DNA of 5,260 bases from JBAUHN01 sp049680295. GTDB taxonomy: Bacteria > Pseudomonadota > Alphaproteobacteria > Rhodobacterales > Rhodobacteraceae. The DNA lies in NCBI GenBank assembly GCA_049680295.1, contig JBAUHN010000401.1:1-5260 (forward strand). The letters run 5' to 3'. The notes below the pieces were generated by a model. The model was not told the DNA's origin. It made no database searches and was given only the letters and a program-made list of their open reading frames with translations. Below, piece by piece: positions 1 to 5,260 of the stretch; position 1 is the first letter of the stretch; every line of letters begins with the position of its first letter. A program made the translations under genes and the position numbers.

Positions 1-136
1 TCGGAGGCAGGTCTTCTTTGTTCTTGCCAGACAGGACACCTGCTGCGCCAAAAACCTTACTATCATCATCCGCGAAAGCGGGGGCACCAAAGGCGATTGC
101 GGCAATTACTGTGGTGGCTCTTAGAAATGTTTTCAT
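1..136 (-). CDS. N-terminus of an unidentified exported protein (partial, runs off left edge)
   Basis: This minus-strand reading frame starts at an ATG at 136-134 and is still open at base 1, giving 45 codons. The first 22 residues form a clear Sec signal peptide: basic start MKTFLR, a hydrophobic core (TTVIAAIAFG) and an APAFA cleavage site before ADDD. The visible mature part begins DDDSKVFGAAGVLSGKNKED and shows no motif I recognise. On the mRNA strand an AAGG lies 7 bases before the ATG. It starts only 22 bases after the stop of the beta-propeller gene and in the same direction, so it is probably the third gene of that operon. Related clusters carry ABC ATPase and permease genes and small exported proteins; the signal peptide excludes an ATPase. 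Function unknown; that it is a real gene is well supported by signal peptide, ribosome site and spacing. Confidence 0.72.
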   Translation of the reverse strand, partial: MKTFLRATTVIAAIAFGAPAFADDDSKVFGAAGVLSGKNKEDLPP

Positions 137-158
137 TGGCGGGCCTTATGATCAGGAG

Positions 159-1136
159 CTAGGGGGAAGGGCGAAATGCAGCACCCCAAGGGAACCGCCC
201 GACCTTGATGGATTTCAGCGCCTTTCGCGAGGCGACGTCAATGACCGTGACATCCCCCGACACGCCATTGGTGGTGAACAGCTGCGATTTGTCGGCGTTA
301 AAGGCCATGTGCCATACGCGGCGCCCAACCAGAATATAGTCCTCAACCTCAAAAGTCTCAGCGTTCACAACTGCAATATGATTGGAAGGGCCAAGTGCTA
401 CAAAAGCGTGCGTGTCGTCATTGGTGAACTCGAATCCGACCGGTTGGACACGGTCTTGGTGCACACCTTGCACTTCAAAGCTGATCTTTGCCTTTTCCGA
501 TTGGTTGGCAGTGTCAAAGATGGTCAATGTGCCGCCAATCTCGGAACTGACCCACATCTCTGCCCCGTCTTTGGCAAATTCGGCGTGGCGCGGGCGGCTG
601 TCGACAAGGGTATTGGCAAACAGCTCTTGAGTTTCCGTATTAATCCAATGTGCCATATTGGTTGTCTCGGAAGTGGTAATGGCGATTTTGCCATCAGGGG
701 AGACGGCCATTCCCTCGGGTTCAACACCCACATCAATCTGGGCGACCACCTTGCGGGTCTGTGTGTTGACGACCGTGGTGATCGCATCATCTTCGTTGGC
801 GATATAAAGGTGTGTGTCATCGGGGTGTAGCACAAATTGTTCGGGATCTTCGCCCGACGGCAGGTCATGCAGGATCTTGCCGGTATTGGGGTCCATGACC
901 TGCACCGCGTCACTGTCCGAGGCGCAGATGTAGACGCGGCTGAAGTCCTTGGAAAAGGTGATGCCGCGCGGGCGCTCTCCTGTCTCGTAAGTCTGAATGA
1001 CTTCCAGCGTGTCGGTGTCGATGACGGAAACACTATCGTCTTTTTCGTTGGTCACCCAAATTTCACCAGCCCCTGCGGCTGTGCTCAGCAGCATGCAGGC
1101 GATTGTTGATAGGGCACTTAGTTTCCTGAAGATCAT
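159..1136 (-). CDS. Exported YVTN-type beta-propeller protein of PQQ-dependent alcohol oxidation clusters
   Basis: A 325-residue protein. Residues 1 to about 23 are a signal peptide (MIFRKLSALS, hydrophobic core, AGA|GE), so the product acts in the periplasm. The rest is a chain of roughly 40-residue beta-propeller blades with the repeating pattern IWVTN...D.VSVIDT...V...VG..P.G...S.D, for example IWVTNEKDDSVSVIDTDT near the start and DVTVIDVASRKALKSIKVG near the end; about seven blades fit the length. The sequence resembles the PQQ-dependent catabolism-associated beta-propeller family, which is found beside quinoprotein dehydrogenases and their ABC system. Its biochemical role is not settled; it may bind a partner protein rather than catalyse. 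The start at 1136 is preferred over an in-frame ATG at 1151 because it forms an ATGA overlap with the preceding gene's stop and has GAGG 7 bases upstream; the 1151 ATG would sit on that ribosome site. Confidence 0.87.
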   Translation of the reverse strand: MIFRKLSALSTIACMLLSTAAGAGEIWVTNEKDDSVSVIDTDTLEVIQTYETGERPRGITFSKDFSRVYICASDSDAVQVMDPNTGKILHDLPSGEDPEQFVLHPDDTHLYIANEDDAITTVVNTQTRKVVAQIDVGVEPEGMAVSPDGKIAITTSETTNMAHWINTETQELFANTLVDSRPRHAEFAKDGAEMWVSSEIGGTLTIFDTANQSEKAKISFEVQGVHQDRVQPVGFEFTNDDTHAFVALGPSNHIAVVNAETFEVEDYILVGRRVWHMAFNADKSQLFTTNGVSGDVTVIDVASRKALKSIKVGRFPWGAAFRPSP

Positions 1137-2293
1137 TGGTAAGCCTCGCATTTGCTTTCAGGGCGGTCCAGCCCAAGACTGTCGAGCTCATTCGTTTGGT
1201 GCAGAAACCCTTCTAGCGGGGCTTGTGCGACCAGCGCACGTGGATGAGATATCGCGATCGGCTGGCGCAACTGGCCGTTCCACGCTCGATAGGTAAGTGG
1301 GCGGCCCTTGAAACCAGCAAGCTCAAACGCGTCAGACATGATATAGGTGCGCAGGGTCTCAGGATCGCTGGCATTGGTACGGGTCACGGCCTCGCCCAGG
1401 GTGCGAAAAGCAGCCCAGGCGGCGTAGTCCTGAGAGGTCATGTCGCGGGCGTGTAGTTCGCGAAACCGGCTTTGCAATTGCGCAGCACCCCATTGTTCAA
1501 TAACGGGCGACCATGTCGTTGCCGTCAGCCCTTCTGAGCCGACAATCGGGCGCGCAGCCCAGGTATTATAAAGAACATAACGGCCGAAATCATGCAGCTC
1601 ATCTGCAATGATCATCGCATCGTAATCACCAAACCCTTGGGTGAAAAGTGGAATTTCTTGCGACGCAGTACGGCGCATGTCTGCACCCGCGTCCCATTGC
1701 TTTTCATCCGACAGTTTCAGGCCGAATTTTTTCAGCGACCCTCGCATCGCGTCAGCATAGGCCTTGTCTTCGGGAAAGCTGCCCGCGATCATCACAAGGT
1801 CCGTCCAGCGTTTTTGCACCAAGATCTGCGCCAAAGCATCTGTTCGCATCGCAAGCGACGGCAGGCTATGCAGCATATTAGCGCGGCACTCTGTGTCACG
1901 CAATGCTACGTCACCCGCAGAGATGTTGAACAGCAACGCACCTTCCGCTTCCGGCAGATCGGCGATGGCAAGCAATACTTCGGCAGGCGCATCAATGATC
2001 AGGTAGGGCGAGGCCGCCAGCATGGTCTTTGCGGCCTCCAACGGATCATCACCCAGCTCTGCAATTTCAGCGGTCAATTCATAGGTCTGGCTCAGAAACT
2101 TGCCGGTGGTCTGATCATCCCGCAGTCCCAGTTCTGCCCCGGCCAGACCATTGTTTTCAGGCAGAGGGTCGAGATTGGACAGTGTTGGTGGCCGTTCGAC
2201 TGCAACTTGCAGATACCCGGCCTGAAGCTGGACCTGCGCAAGAGCAGGCTGGCAGAAGAGGTAAATGGCCATCAGCCAAATCATGCGTTTCAT
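1133..2293 (-). CDS. ABC-type periplasmic substrate-binding protein of a PQQ-dependent alcohol dehydrogenase system
   Basis: A 386-residue exported protein. Signal peptide at about residues 1-19 (MKRMIWLMAIYLF, then PALA|Q). The mature protein has the alternating helix/strand pattern of a two-lobed type I binding protein (branched-chain amino acid-binding fold), with segments such as YLIIDAP, LVMIAGSFPED and YDAMIIADE. Only two cysteines remain after the signal peptide, C136 in DTECRANMLHSLPS and C382 in ESKCEAYQ at the very C-terminus. I recall both contexts as hallmarks of the binding protein of the PQQ-alcohol dehydrogenase-linked ABC system, and they could form a disulfide. Its 3' end overlaps the beta-propeller gene by 4 bases. 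Ligand unknown; an alcohol, its oxidation product or a cofactor-related compound is inference. The start is uncertain: ATGs at 2299, 2293 and 2284 all keep the signal peptide and none has a strong ribosome site; 2293 has a weak GACGG at usable spacing. Confidence 0.83.
   Translation of the reverse strand: MKRMIWLMAIYLFCQPALAQVQLQAGYLQVAVERPPTLSNLDPLPENNGLAGAELGLRDDQTTGKFLSQTYELTAEIAELGDDPLEAAKTMLAASPYLIIDAPAEVLLAIADLPEAEGALLFNISAGDVALRDTECRANMLHSLPSLAMRTDALAQILVQKRWTDLVMIAGSFPEDKAYADAMRGSLKKFGLKLSDEKQWDAGADMRRTASQEIPLFTQGFGDYDAMIIADELHDFGRYVLYNTWAARPIVGSEGLTATTWSPVIEQWGAAQLQSRFRELHARDMTSQDYAAWAAFRTLGEAVTRTNASDPETLRTYIMSDAFELAGFKGRPLTYRAWNGQLRQPIAISHPRALVAQAPLEGFLHQTNELDSLGLDRPESKCEAYQ
1144..1147 (-). 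promoter_or_regulatory. Ribosome binding site deciding the beta-propeller start
   Basis: On the minus strand the sequence reads GCGAGGCTTACCAATG, so GAGG sits 7 bases before the ATG at 1136. It lies inside the end of the upstream substrate-binding protein gene. This placement, with the ATGA stop-start overlap, argues for translational coupling and against the ATG five codons further upstream. Confidence 0.65.
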
Positions 2294-2337
2294 GATCATC
2301 CGTCACGTTAACAAGCGCCAATATGCGCGTCGAATGA

Positions 2338-2375
2338 GACTTTGGTCGGAAACCGTAGCGACCACAACCAAAGTC
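2338..2375. promoter_or_regulatory. Candidate operator: 9-bp perfect inverted repeat in the divergent promoter region
   Basis: GACTTTGGT at 2338-2346 is mirrored exactly by ACCAAAGTC at 2367-2375, leaving a 20-base centre (outer span 38 bases). The left arm extends to GACTTTGGTCG, a sequence found again before coxG at 4066. The site lies between the divergent genes starting at 2293 (minus) and 2439 (plus) and could serve both. No T-run follows either arm and the centre is long, so it looks like a binding site for a dimeric regulator rather than a terminator. A possible -10-like TAGACT is at 2398-2403; I see no convincing -35, which fits an activator-dependent promoter. Which regulator binds is unknown; LuxR-type response regulators control comparable quinoprotein clusters elsewhere. 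Confidence 0.55.
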
Positions 2376-2438
2376 CAATATCCTTGATATGTGGAGCTAG
2401 ACTAAAAGAGGCTAACTGCAGCCCCAAGGAGGACGCAC

Positions 2439-3137
2439 ATGGAACGTACATCAATCAAGGCCATTCTTGCCGGCGGGATCATTCTGGCATCCACAACTAT
2501 GATCCTTGCGCATGGAGACGTGGCACCACAGCCTGTTGATACCGCTGGTCTTCCTGAAACGGGTGAGGAGTGGCTGATCGAAAACCCTTATCGCGCTGAC
2601 AAGGTTGGTGATGAGGTATGGACAAAAGCGATTGAGATCGGCGCATCGGGTTACAACCAGAACTGTGCGCGCTGTCACGGGCTGGAGGTCGTCTCTGGCG
2701 GGTTGGCGCCTGATCTGCGTTTCCTTGAGGCCGAAGAATACGGCGATGAATGGTATGCAGAACGTTACCGGACGGGGTATACTCAGAACGGCATAACAAA
2801 GATGCCCGCGTTTGAGGAATTGCTTGGTCAGGATGCGGCATGGGCCATTCGCACATATATCGAGACCCGCCCAGATGGCGATGCCATGGAAGAAGTGGCT
2901 GATGAATTGAAGGGGCTAAGGGATCAAATGGCGGGCTTTGCCACAGATGCATCTGGCGCCGATCCCGATGCACTCAAGGCGCGGCTAAGTGAAATTGCGG
3001 GCGGCATTGAAACCCTATCCGGGGCTCCGGTTGCAGATTCGGTTGCGTTCCGCGCGGCCAAACTGGTGGATGGCACGCCCGCGGGCTATAAGTCGGCTGC
3101 TGAGACCCTGACCATCGGGTTGTCCGCAACCCAATAG
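2439..3137 (+). CDS. pedF: PedF-like periplasmic cytochrome c (c-550 type) with extended C-terminal tail
   Basis: A 232-residue protein. Residues 1 to about 24 are a signal peptide (MERTSIKAILAGG, hydrophobic core, ILA|HG). One haem c attachment site is visible, C76-A-R-C79-H80 in NQNCARCHGLEVVSGG, with the likely axial methionine M122 in TKMPAF. The block CARCHGLEVVSGGLAPDLR followed by YGDEWYAERYRTGYT is characteristic of PedF, the cytochrome that accepts electrons from PQQ-dependent alcohol dehydrogenases and passes them to the respiratory chain. The start is firm: AAGGAGG at 2426-2432 sits 6 bases before the ATG. After about residue 144 comes a tail of roughly 88 residues, rich in Ala, Glu, Asp and Gly and predicted by eye to be mainly helical, with no second CxxCH; as I know the family, many members end near the haem domain. 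It is the first gene of a rightward pair with the MxaJ-like gene 41 bases downstream. Confidence 0.85.
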   Translation: MERTSIKAILAGGIILASTTMILAHGDVAPQPVDTAGLPETGEEWLIENPYRADKVGDEVWTKAIEIGASGYNQNCARCHGLEVVSGGLAPDLRFLEAEEYGDEWYAERYRTGYTQNGITKMPAFEELLGQDAAWAIRTYIETRPDGDAMEEVADELKGLRDQMAGFATDASGADPDALKARLSEIAGGIETLSGAPVADSVAFRAAKLVDGTPAGYKSAAETLTIGLSATQ

Positions 3138-3178
3138 CGCTGAGATATAGGATCAGAAAACTGACCAATATAAGAATT

Positions 3179-4060
3179 TTGTTGGCTATTGCCTTGGGCC
3201 TGTTGTGGATCACGCAGGCTCAGGCAGCTGATCCTTGCGCCGATCACATCCCACAACCCAAACCGCAAAACGTCGGACGCGACATTGTCGGCCAAGACAT
3301 GGATACCATTCAGGACCAAGGGCACATGCTGTTCGCGGTTTATGAAAACTATCCTCCTTATAGCTGGCAAGAGGCTGGCAAGCCGCGCGGAGTTGATGTC
3401 GAGATTGCCCAGATCATCGCGGAGGACTTGGGCGTAGAGGCGCGGTTTAACTTTGTCGCTGCGGGCGAAAACCTTGAGGCGGATTTGCGCAACAATATCT
3501 GGAAAGGGGCGCTGATTGGCGGCCGCATCGCTAATGTGATGATGCGGGTACCCTATGACAGCGGGTTCAAATGCCGGGTGGAACAGGTTGTCTTTACTGG
3601 GCAATACAGCGCCGAATCCATTGCCATTGCCTATGACAAGGCCAGCTATCCAGATGAAAAGCCGGTTCCGGCCTATTTTCGTTTTGATGCAGTTGCGGTT
3701 GAAAACGATTCTATTTCGGACTTCTACCTGTCGTCGTTTGCTGGCGGGCAGTTGGCAGGCAAGATGCAACGCTACCCCGATATGAGCCAGGCTATGGCCG
3801 CCTTGAATGCTGGTGAGACCAAGGCAGCAATGGGGCCACTTGGCCAATTGGAATACGGGCTGGATGAGGGCTCCGATGTCCACCAGCCGCTGCTTGCGGG
3901 CTTTGCTGTGAGCAATTGGACCTTAGGTGTCGCTGTGAATTTTAGCTACAGACCCTTGTCCTATGCGGTTGATGACGCTGTGAATTATGCACTTCAGGAC
4001 GGGCGCATCGCTGCGATCTTTGAAGATTACGGGCTGAGCTTTCAGCCGCCCGAGCGTTGA
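3179..4060 (+). CDS. Quinoprotein dehydrogenase-associated periplasmic binding protein (PedG/MxaJ/XoxJ-like)
   Basis: From the TTG at 3179 the product is 293 residues with a signal sequence (LAIALGLLW, then AQA|AD). The mature protein resembles solute-binding protein family 3, with LFAVYENYPPYSW near residue 51 and GVDVEIAQIIAEDLGVEARF near 71-90. The segment EADLRNNIWKGALIGG (100-115) followed by ANVMMRVPYD resembles the subfamily encoded beside PQQ dehydrogenases, which includes MxaJ and XoxJ; such proteins are thought to assist or activate the dehydrogenase rather than feed a transporter. Exactly two cysteines remain, C20 and C132, so a disulfide is plausible. It follows the cytochrome gene by 41 bases, consistent with co-transcription. 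The start is a real problem: the frame has no ATG or GTG between the stop at 3101-3103 and the signal core, and the basic stretch just upstream of the TTG (RYRIRKLTNIR) looks like the missing signal n-region, suggesting initiation at CTG 3161 or another rare codon. Confidence 0.8.
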   Translation: MLAIALGLLWITQAQAADPCADHIPQPKPQNVGRDIVGQDMDTIQDQGHMLFAVYENYPPYSWQEAGKPRGVDVEIAQIIAEDLGVEARFNFVAAGENLEADLRNNIWKGALIGGRIANVMMRVPYDSGFKCRVEQVVFTGQYSAESIAIAYDKASYPDEKPVPAYFRFDAVAVENDSISDFYLSSFAGGQLAGKMQRYPDMSQAMAALNAGETKAAMGPLGQLEYGLDEGSDVHQPLLAGFAVSNWTLGVAVNFSYRPLSYAVDDAVNYALQDGRIAAIFEDYGLSFQPPER

Positions 4061-4065
4061 CCCTA

Positions 4066-4093
4066 GACTTTGGTCGTACACACTAAGTCCAAT
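4066..4093. promoter_or_regulatory. Candidate operator before coxG, sharing the GACTTTGGTCG motif with the 2338 site
   Basis: GACTTTGGTCG at 4066-4076 is identical to 2338-2348, and AAGTCCAAT at 4085-4093 is identical to 2371-2379. Within this copy GACTT (4066-4070) is inverted as AAGTC (4085-4089), a shorter and less perfect palindrome spanning 24 bases rather than 38. The right end of the palindrome is 58 bases before the coxG start, against 63 bases before the cytochrome start for the other copy. A -10-like TAGGCT lies at 4116-4121. The gap from 4061 to 4147 otherwise shows no gene and no clear terminator for the preceding operon. Confidence 0.5.
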
Positions 4094-4131
4094 GGAAGGC
4101 GGCCCATCCTCTGCTTAGGCTTGTTTGAAAC

Positions 4132-4140
4132 AGGAGGAGG
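4132..4140 (+). promoter_or_regulatory. Strong ribosome binding site deciding a GTG start for coxG
   Basis: AGGAGGAGG ends 7 bases before the GTG at 4148. This near-ideal site settles the start at GTG over the TTG at 4070, which would add 26 residues unlike the CoxG family and would start inside the putative operator. Confidence 0.75.
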
Positions 4141-4147
4141 CAGTTCA

Positions 4148-4654
4148 GTGAAATTAAGTGATAGCCGCACGATCAATGCAGACGCAGCAACGGTTTGGGC
4201 AGGATTGCTTGACCCGGAGGTTCTTAAGGCCTGCGTGCCGGGCTGTACCGAAATGAGCGGCTCTGCCAGCGACGGTTTTGAAGCGACAGTTGTGCAGAAG
4301 GTCGGCCCCGTCAAAGCGACATTCAAAGGTGCCGTGCAACTGAGCGAGATGAACGAGCCGACCAGCTTGACGATCTCGGGGGAAGGCAAAGGCGGCGCTG
4401 CGGGCTTTGCCAAGGGTGGCGCCGATGTGCGCCTTGAGCCGCAGGGCGACACCACAATTTTGCACTATGACGTCGAAGCCAAGGTGGGCGGCAAGTTGGC
4501 GCAGTTGGGCAGCCGTATCATTGATGGTTTTGCCAAAAAAATGGCCGATCAGTTTTTCGAGAATTTCTCGAATGCGGTGGGCGAAGCTGCCCCGGATGAG
4601 GCCACCGAAGAAACAACCAAGAAAAAGGGTTGGTTCAAAAAGCTCGTGAGCTAG
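4148..4654 (+). CDS. coxG: CoxG family protein (CO dehydrogenase subunit G-like, SRPBCC fold)
   Basis: A 168-residue protein starting with GTG. Family marks are the N-terminal block [25 protein letters not shown] (about residues 9-33), and [21 protein letters not shown] in the middle, followed by [19 protein letters not shown]; together these are the CoxG branch of the START/SRPBCC lipid-binding-like fold. CoxG proteins are encoded with molybdenum CO dehydrogenases and are linked to membrane attachment of the enzyme and electron transfer to quinone. There is no signal peptide, so it is cytoplasmic. The tail is notable: an acidic linker (DEATEETT) leads to [11 protein letters not shown] at residues 158-168, a basic, aromatic end that could touch the membrane surface, and no transmembrane helix is seen. 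It is the first gene of the rightward operon, 42 bases ahead of coxS; in classical cox clusters coxG lies after the structural genes. Confidence 0.88.
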   Translation: MKLSDSRTINADAATVWAGLLDPEVLKACVPGCTEMSGSASDGFEATVVQKVGPVKATFKGAVQLSEMNEPTSLTISGEGKGGAAGFAKGGADVRLEPQGDTTILHYDVEAKVGGKLAQLGSRIIDGFAKKMADQFFENFSNAVGEAAPDEATEETTKKKGWFKKLVS

Positions 4655-4684
4655 GAACCACGCCCCACAAAAAGACGATCCAAA

Positions 4685-4690
4685 GGGAGG
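4685..4690 (+). promoter_or_regulatory. Ribosome binding site deciding the coxS start
   Basis: GGGAGG ends 3 bases before one ATG (4694) and 6 bases before a second, adjacent ATG (4697). The second spacing is normal, so the start at 4697 is favoured. The ten bases AAGGGAGGAT here recur exactly before the coxL start (5191-5200). Confidence 0.6.
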
Positions 4691-4696
4691 ATTATG

Positions 4697-5182
4697 ATGA
4701 CGAAAGTGACAATGACCATCAACGGGAAATCCGTTGCGGGTGATGTGGGGGGCAACACGCTGTTGTCCTCTTTTCTACGTGATGACCTGCGGCTGACTGG
4801 CACACACATCGGCTGTGATACCAGCCAATGCGGTGCCTGTGTGGTGCATGTGAACGGGCGCCCGGTGAAATCCTGCACGATGTTCGCAGCCGAGGCTGAT
4901 GGGGCCGAGGTTTCCACCATCGAAGGGCAGGCCAACGCGGACGGCTCGCTTAACGTGATCCAGCAAGCGTTTCAGGATCATCATGGCCTTCAGTGCGGTT
5001 TCTGCACGCCGGGCATGGTGATGACTGCGGCCGCCTTGTTGAAAGAAAATCCCAAGCCGACTGTGACGGAGGTCCGTGAGCACCTCGAAGGCAACATCTG
5101 CCGTTGCACAGGCTATCACAACATCGTCAAAGCGATCATGGCCGCGTCTGGACAAGATGTTTCCGCCATCGCAGCCGAGTAA
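4697..5182 (+). CDS. coxS: Molybdenum hydroxylase small subunit, two [2Fe-2S] clusters (CoxS-type)
   Basis: A 161-residue iron-sulfur subunit of the xanthine oxidase/CO dehydrogenase family; it moves electrons between the molybdenum site of the large subunit and the FAD of the medium subunit. The N-terminal ferredoxin-like domain holds C40, C45, C48 and C60 in [16 protein letters not shown]...KSC. The C-terminal helical domain holds C100 and C103 in QCGFCTPGM and C135 and C137 in [12 protein letters not shown]. All eight ligands are present, and the length matches the family, so the gene appears intact. There is no signal peptide, so it is cytoplasmic. It lies between coxG and the coxL-type gene, both closely spaced and in the same direction. 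The S-L order suggests the form II or aldehyde oxidase-like group, but the small subunit alone cannot separate CO from other substrates. An ATG one codon earlier (4694) is possible but sits too close to the ribosome site. Confidence 0.95.
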   Translation: MTKVTMTINGKSVAGDVGGNTLLSSFLRDDLRLTGTHIGCDTSQCGACVVHVNGRPVKSCTMFAAEADGAEVSTIEGQANADGSLNVIQQAFQDHHGLQCGFCTPGMVMTAAALLKENPKPTVTEVREHLEGNICRCTGYHNIVKAIMAASGQDVSAIAAE

Positions 5183-5204
5183 CAAAAATTAAGGGAGGAT
5201 AACC

Positions 5205-5260
5205 ATGCCCAAAGATGATGGAATTGGCGCCGCAACAGTGCGCCGCGAAGACGTTCGGTT
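5205..5260 (+). CDS. coxL: N-terminus of molybdenum hydroxylase large subunit (CoxL-type, partial)
   Basis: Eighteen complete codons run from the ATG at 5205 to the right edge, reading MPKDDGIGAATVRREDVR. The pattern IGA.V.R.EDVRF is the usual beginning of CoxL-type large subunits, which carry the Mo-molybdopterin cytosine dinucleotide site. GGAGG at 5194-5198 sits 6 bases before the ATG, and the gene starts 22 bases after coxS. The active-site loop that separates form I CO dehydrogenase from form II enzymes lies far outside the window, so the substrate cannot be stated. Identification rests on this short start plus the adjacent coxS. Confidence 0.8.
   Translation, partial: MPKDDGIGAATVRREDVR

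Noticed and set aside
18..830. 270-codon plus-strand reading frame opposite the beta-propeller gene
   Set aside because: It is antisense to a protein with a signal peptide and clear propeller repeats; its own translation has no recognisable domain and no ribosome site.
1592..2311. 239-codon plus-strand reading frame opposite the substrate-binding protein gene
   Set aside because: Antisense shadow; its translation is rich in Arg, His and Gln as expected of a complementary frame and has no motif.
2338..2375. Inverted repeat read as a rho-independent terminator
   Set aside because: It lies between divergent genes, has a 20-base centre and is not followed by a T-run on either strand.
3086..3883. 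265-codon minus-strand reading frame opposite the MxaJ-like gene
   Set aside because: Antisense to a gene with family motifs; it would also cross two genes, and nothing in its translation is recognisable.
4070..4147. Longer coxG beginning at TTG 4070
   Set aside because: The added 26 residues do not resemble CoxG, the start falls inside the repeated GACTTTGGTCG motif, and an excellent ribosome site serves the GTG at 4148.
4655..4693. Possible terminator between coxG and coxS
   Set aside because: The 39 bases hold no hairpin of note, and the short spacing with the same strand fits one transcript.
4683..5200. AAGGGAGGAT repeated before coxS and coxL as a special regulatory element
   Set aside because: It is simply a near-consensus Shine-Dalgarno sequence; sharing it between neighbouring operon genes is common.

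Overview
The window looks like chromosome of an alphaproteobacterium, most likely a Rhodobacterales/Roseobacter-type or Paracoccus-like organism. That is inferred from the gene families, the moderately high GC and the protein style; no rRNA or other phylogenetic marker is present. Coding density is high and there are no tRNAs, mobile elements, CRISPR arrays or clear terminators.

Left arm (1-2293, minus strand): an exported ABC-type substrate-binding protein of the kind tied to PQQ-dependent alcohol dehydrogenases, then, with a 4-base ATGA overlap, an exported YVTN/PQQ-associated beta-propeller protein, then the first 45 codons of another exported protein that runs off the left edge. This reads as one operon transcribed leftward.

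Centre (2294-2438): a divergent promoter region holding a perfect 9-bp inverted repeat (GACTTTGGT...ACCAAAGTC).

Middle (2439-4060, plus strand): a PedF-like periplasmic cytochrome c with one CxxCH haem site and an unusually long C-terminal tail, followed by a PedG/MxaJ/XoxJ-like periplasmic binding protein that has no ATG or GTG start. Both families normally accompany a PQQ (quinoprotein) alcohol dehydrogenase: the cytochrome takes its electrons and the MxaJ-like protein assists the enzyme. The dehydrogenase itself is not in the window.

Right arm (4148-5260, plus strand): coxG, coxS and the first 18 codons of a coxL-type gene, i.e. the start of a molybdenum hydroxylase (CO dehydrogenase family) operon. 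The S-then-L order, with no coxM between G and S, fits the form II (coxSLM) layout better than form I (coxMSL), so the substrate may not be CO.

The most interesting signal is that the motif GACTTTGGTCG, with an opposed AAGTCCAAT half, occurs in both non-coding gaps that could carry promoters: before the cytochrome gene and before coxG, at nearly the same distance from the two start codons. This suggests that one regulator controls the quinoprotein accessory genes and the molybdenum hydroxylase, which would make them one oxidation regulon (alcohol to aldehyde to acid is one possible logic).
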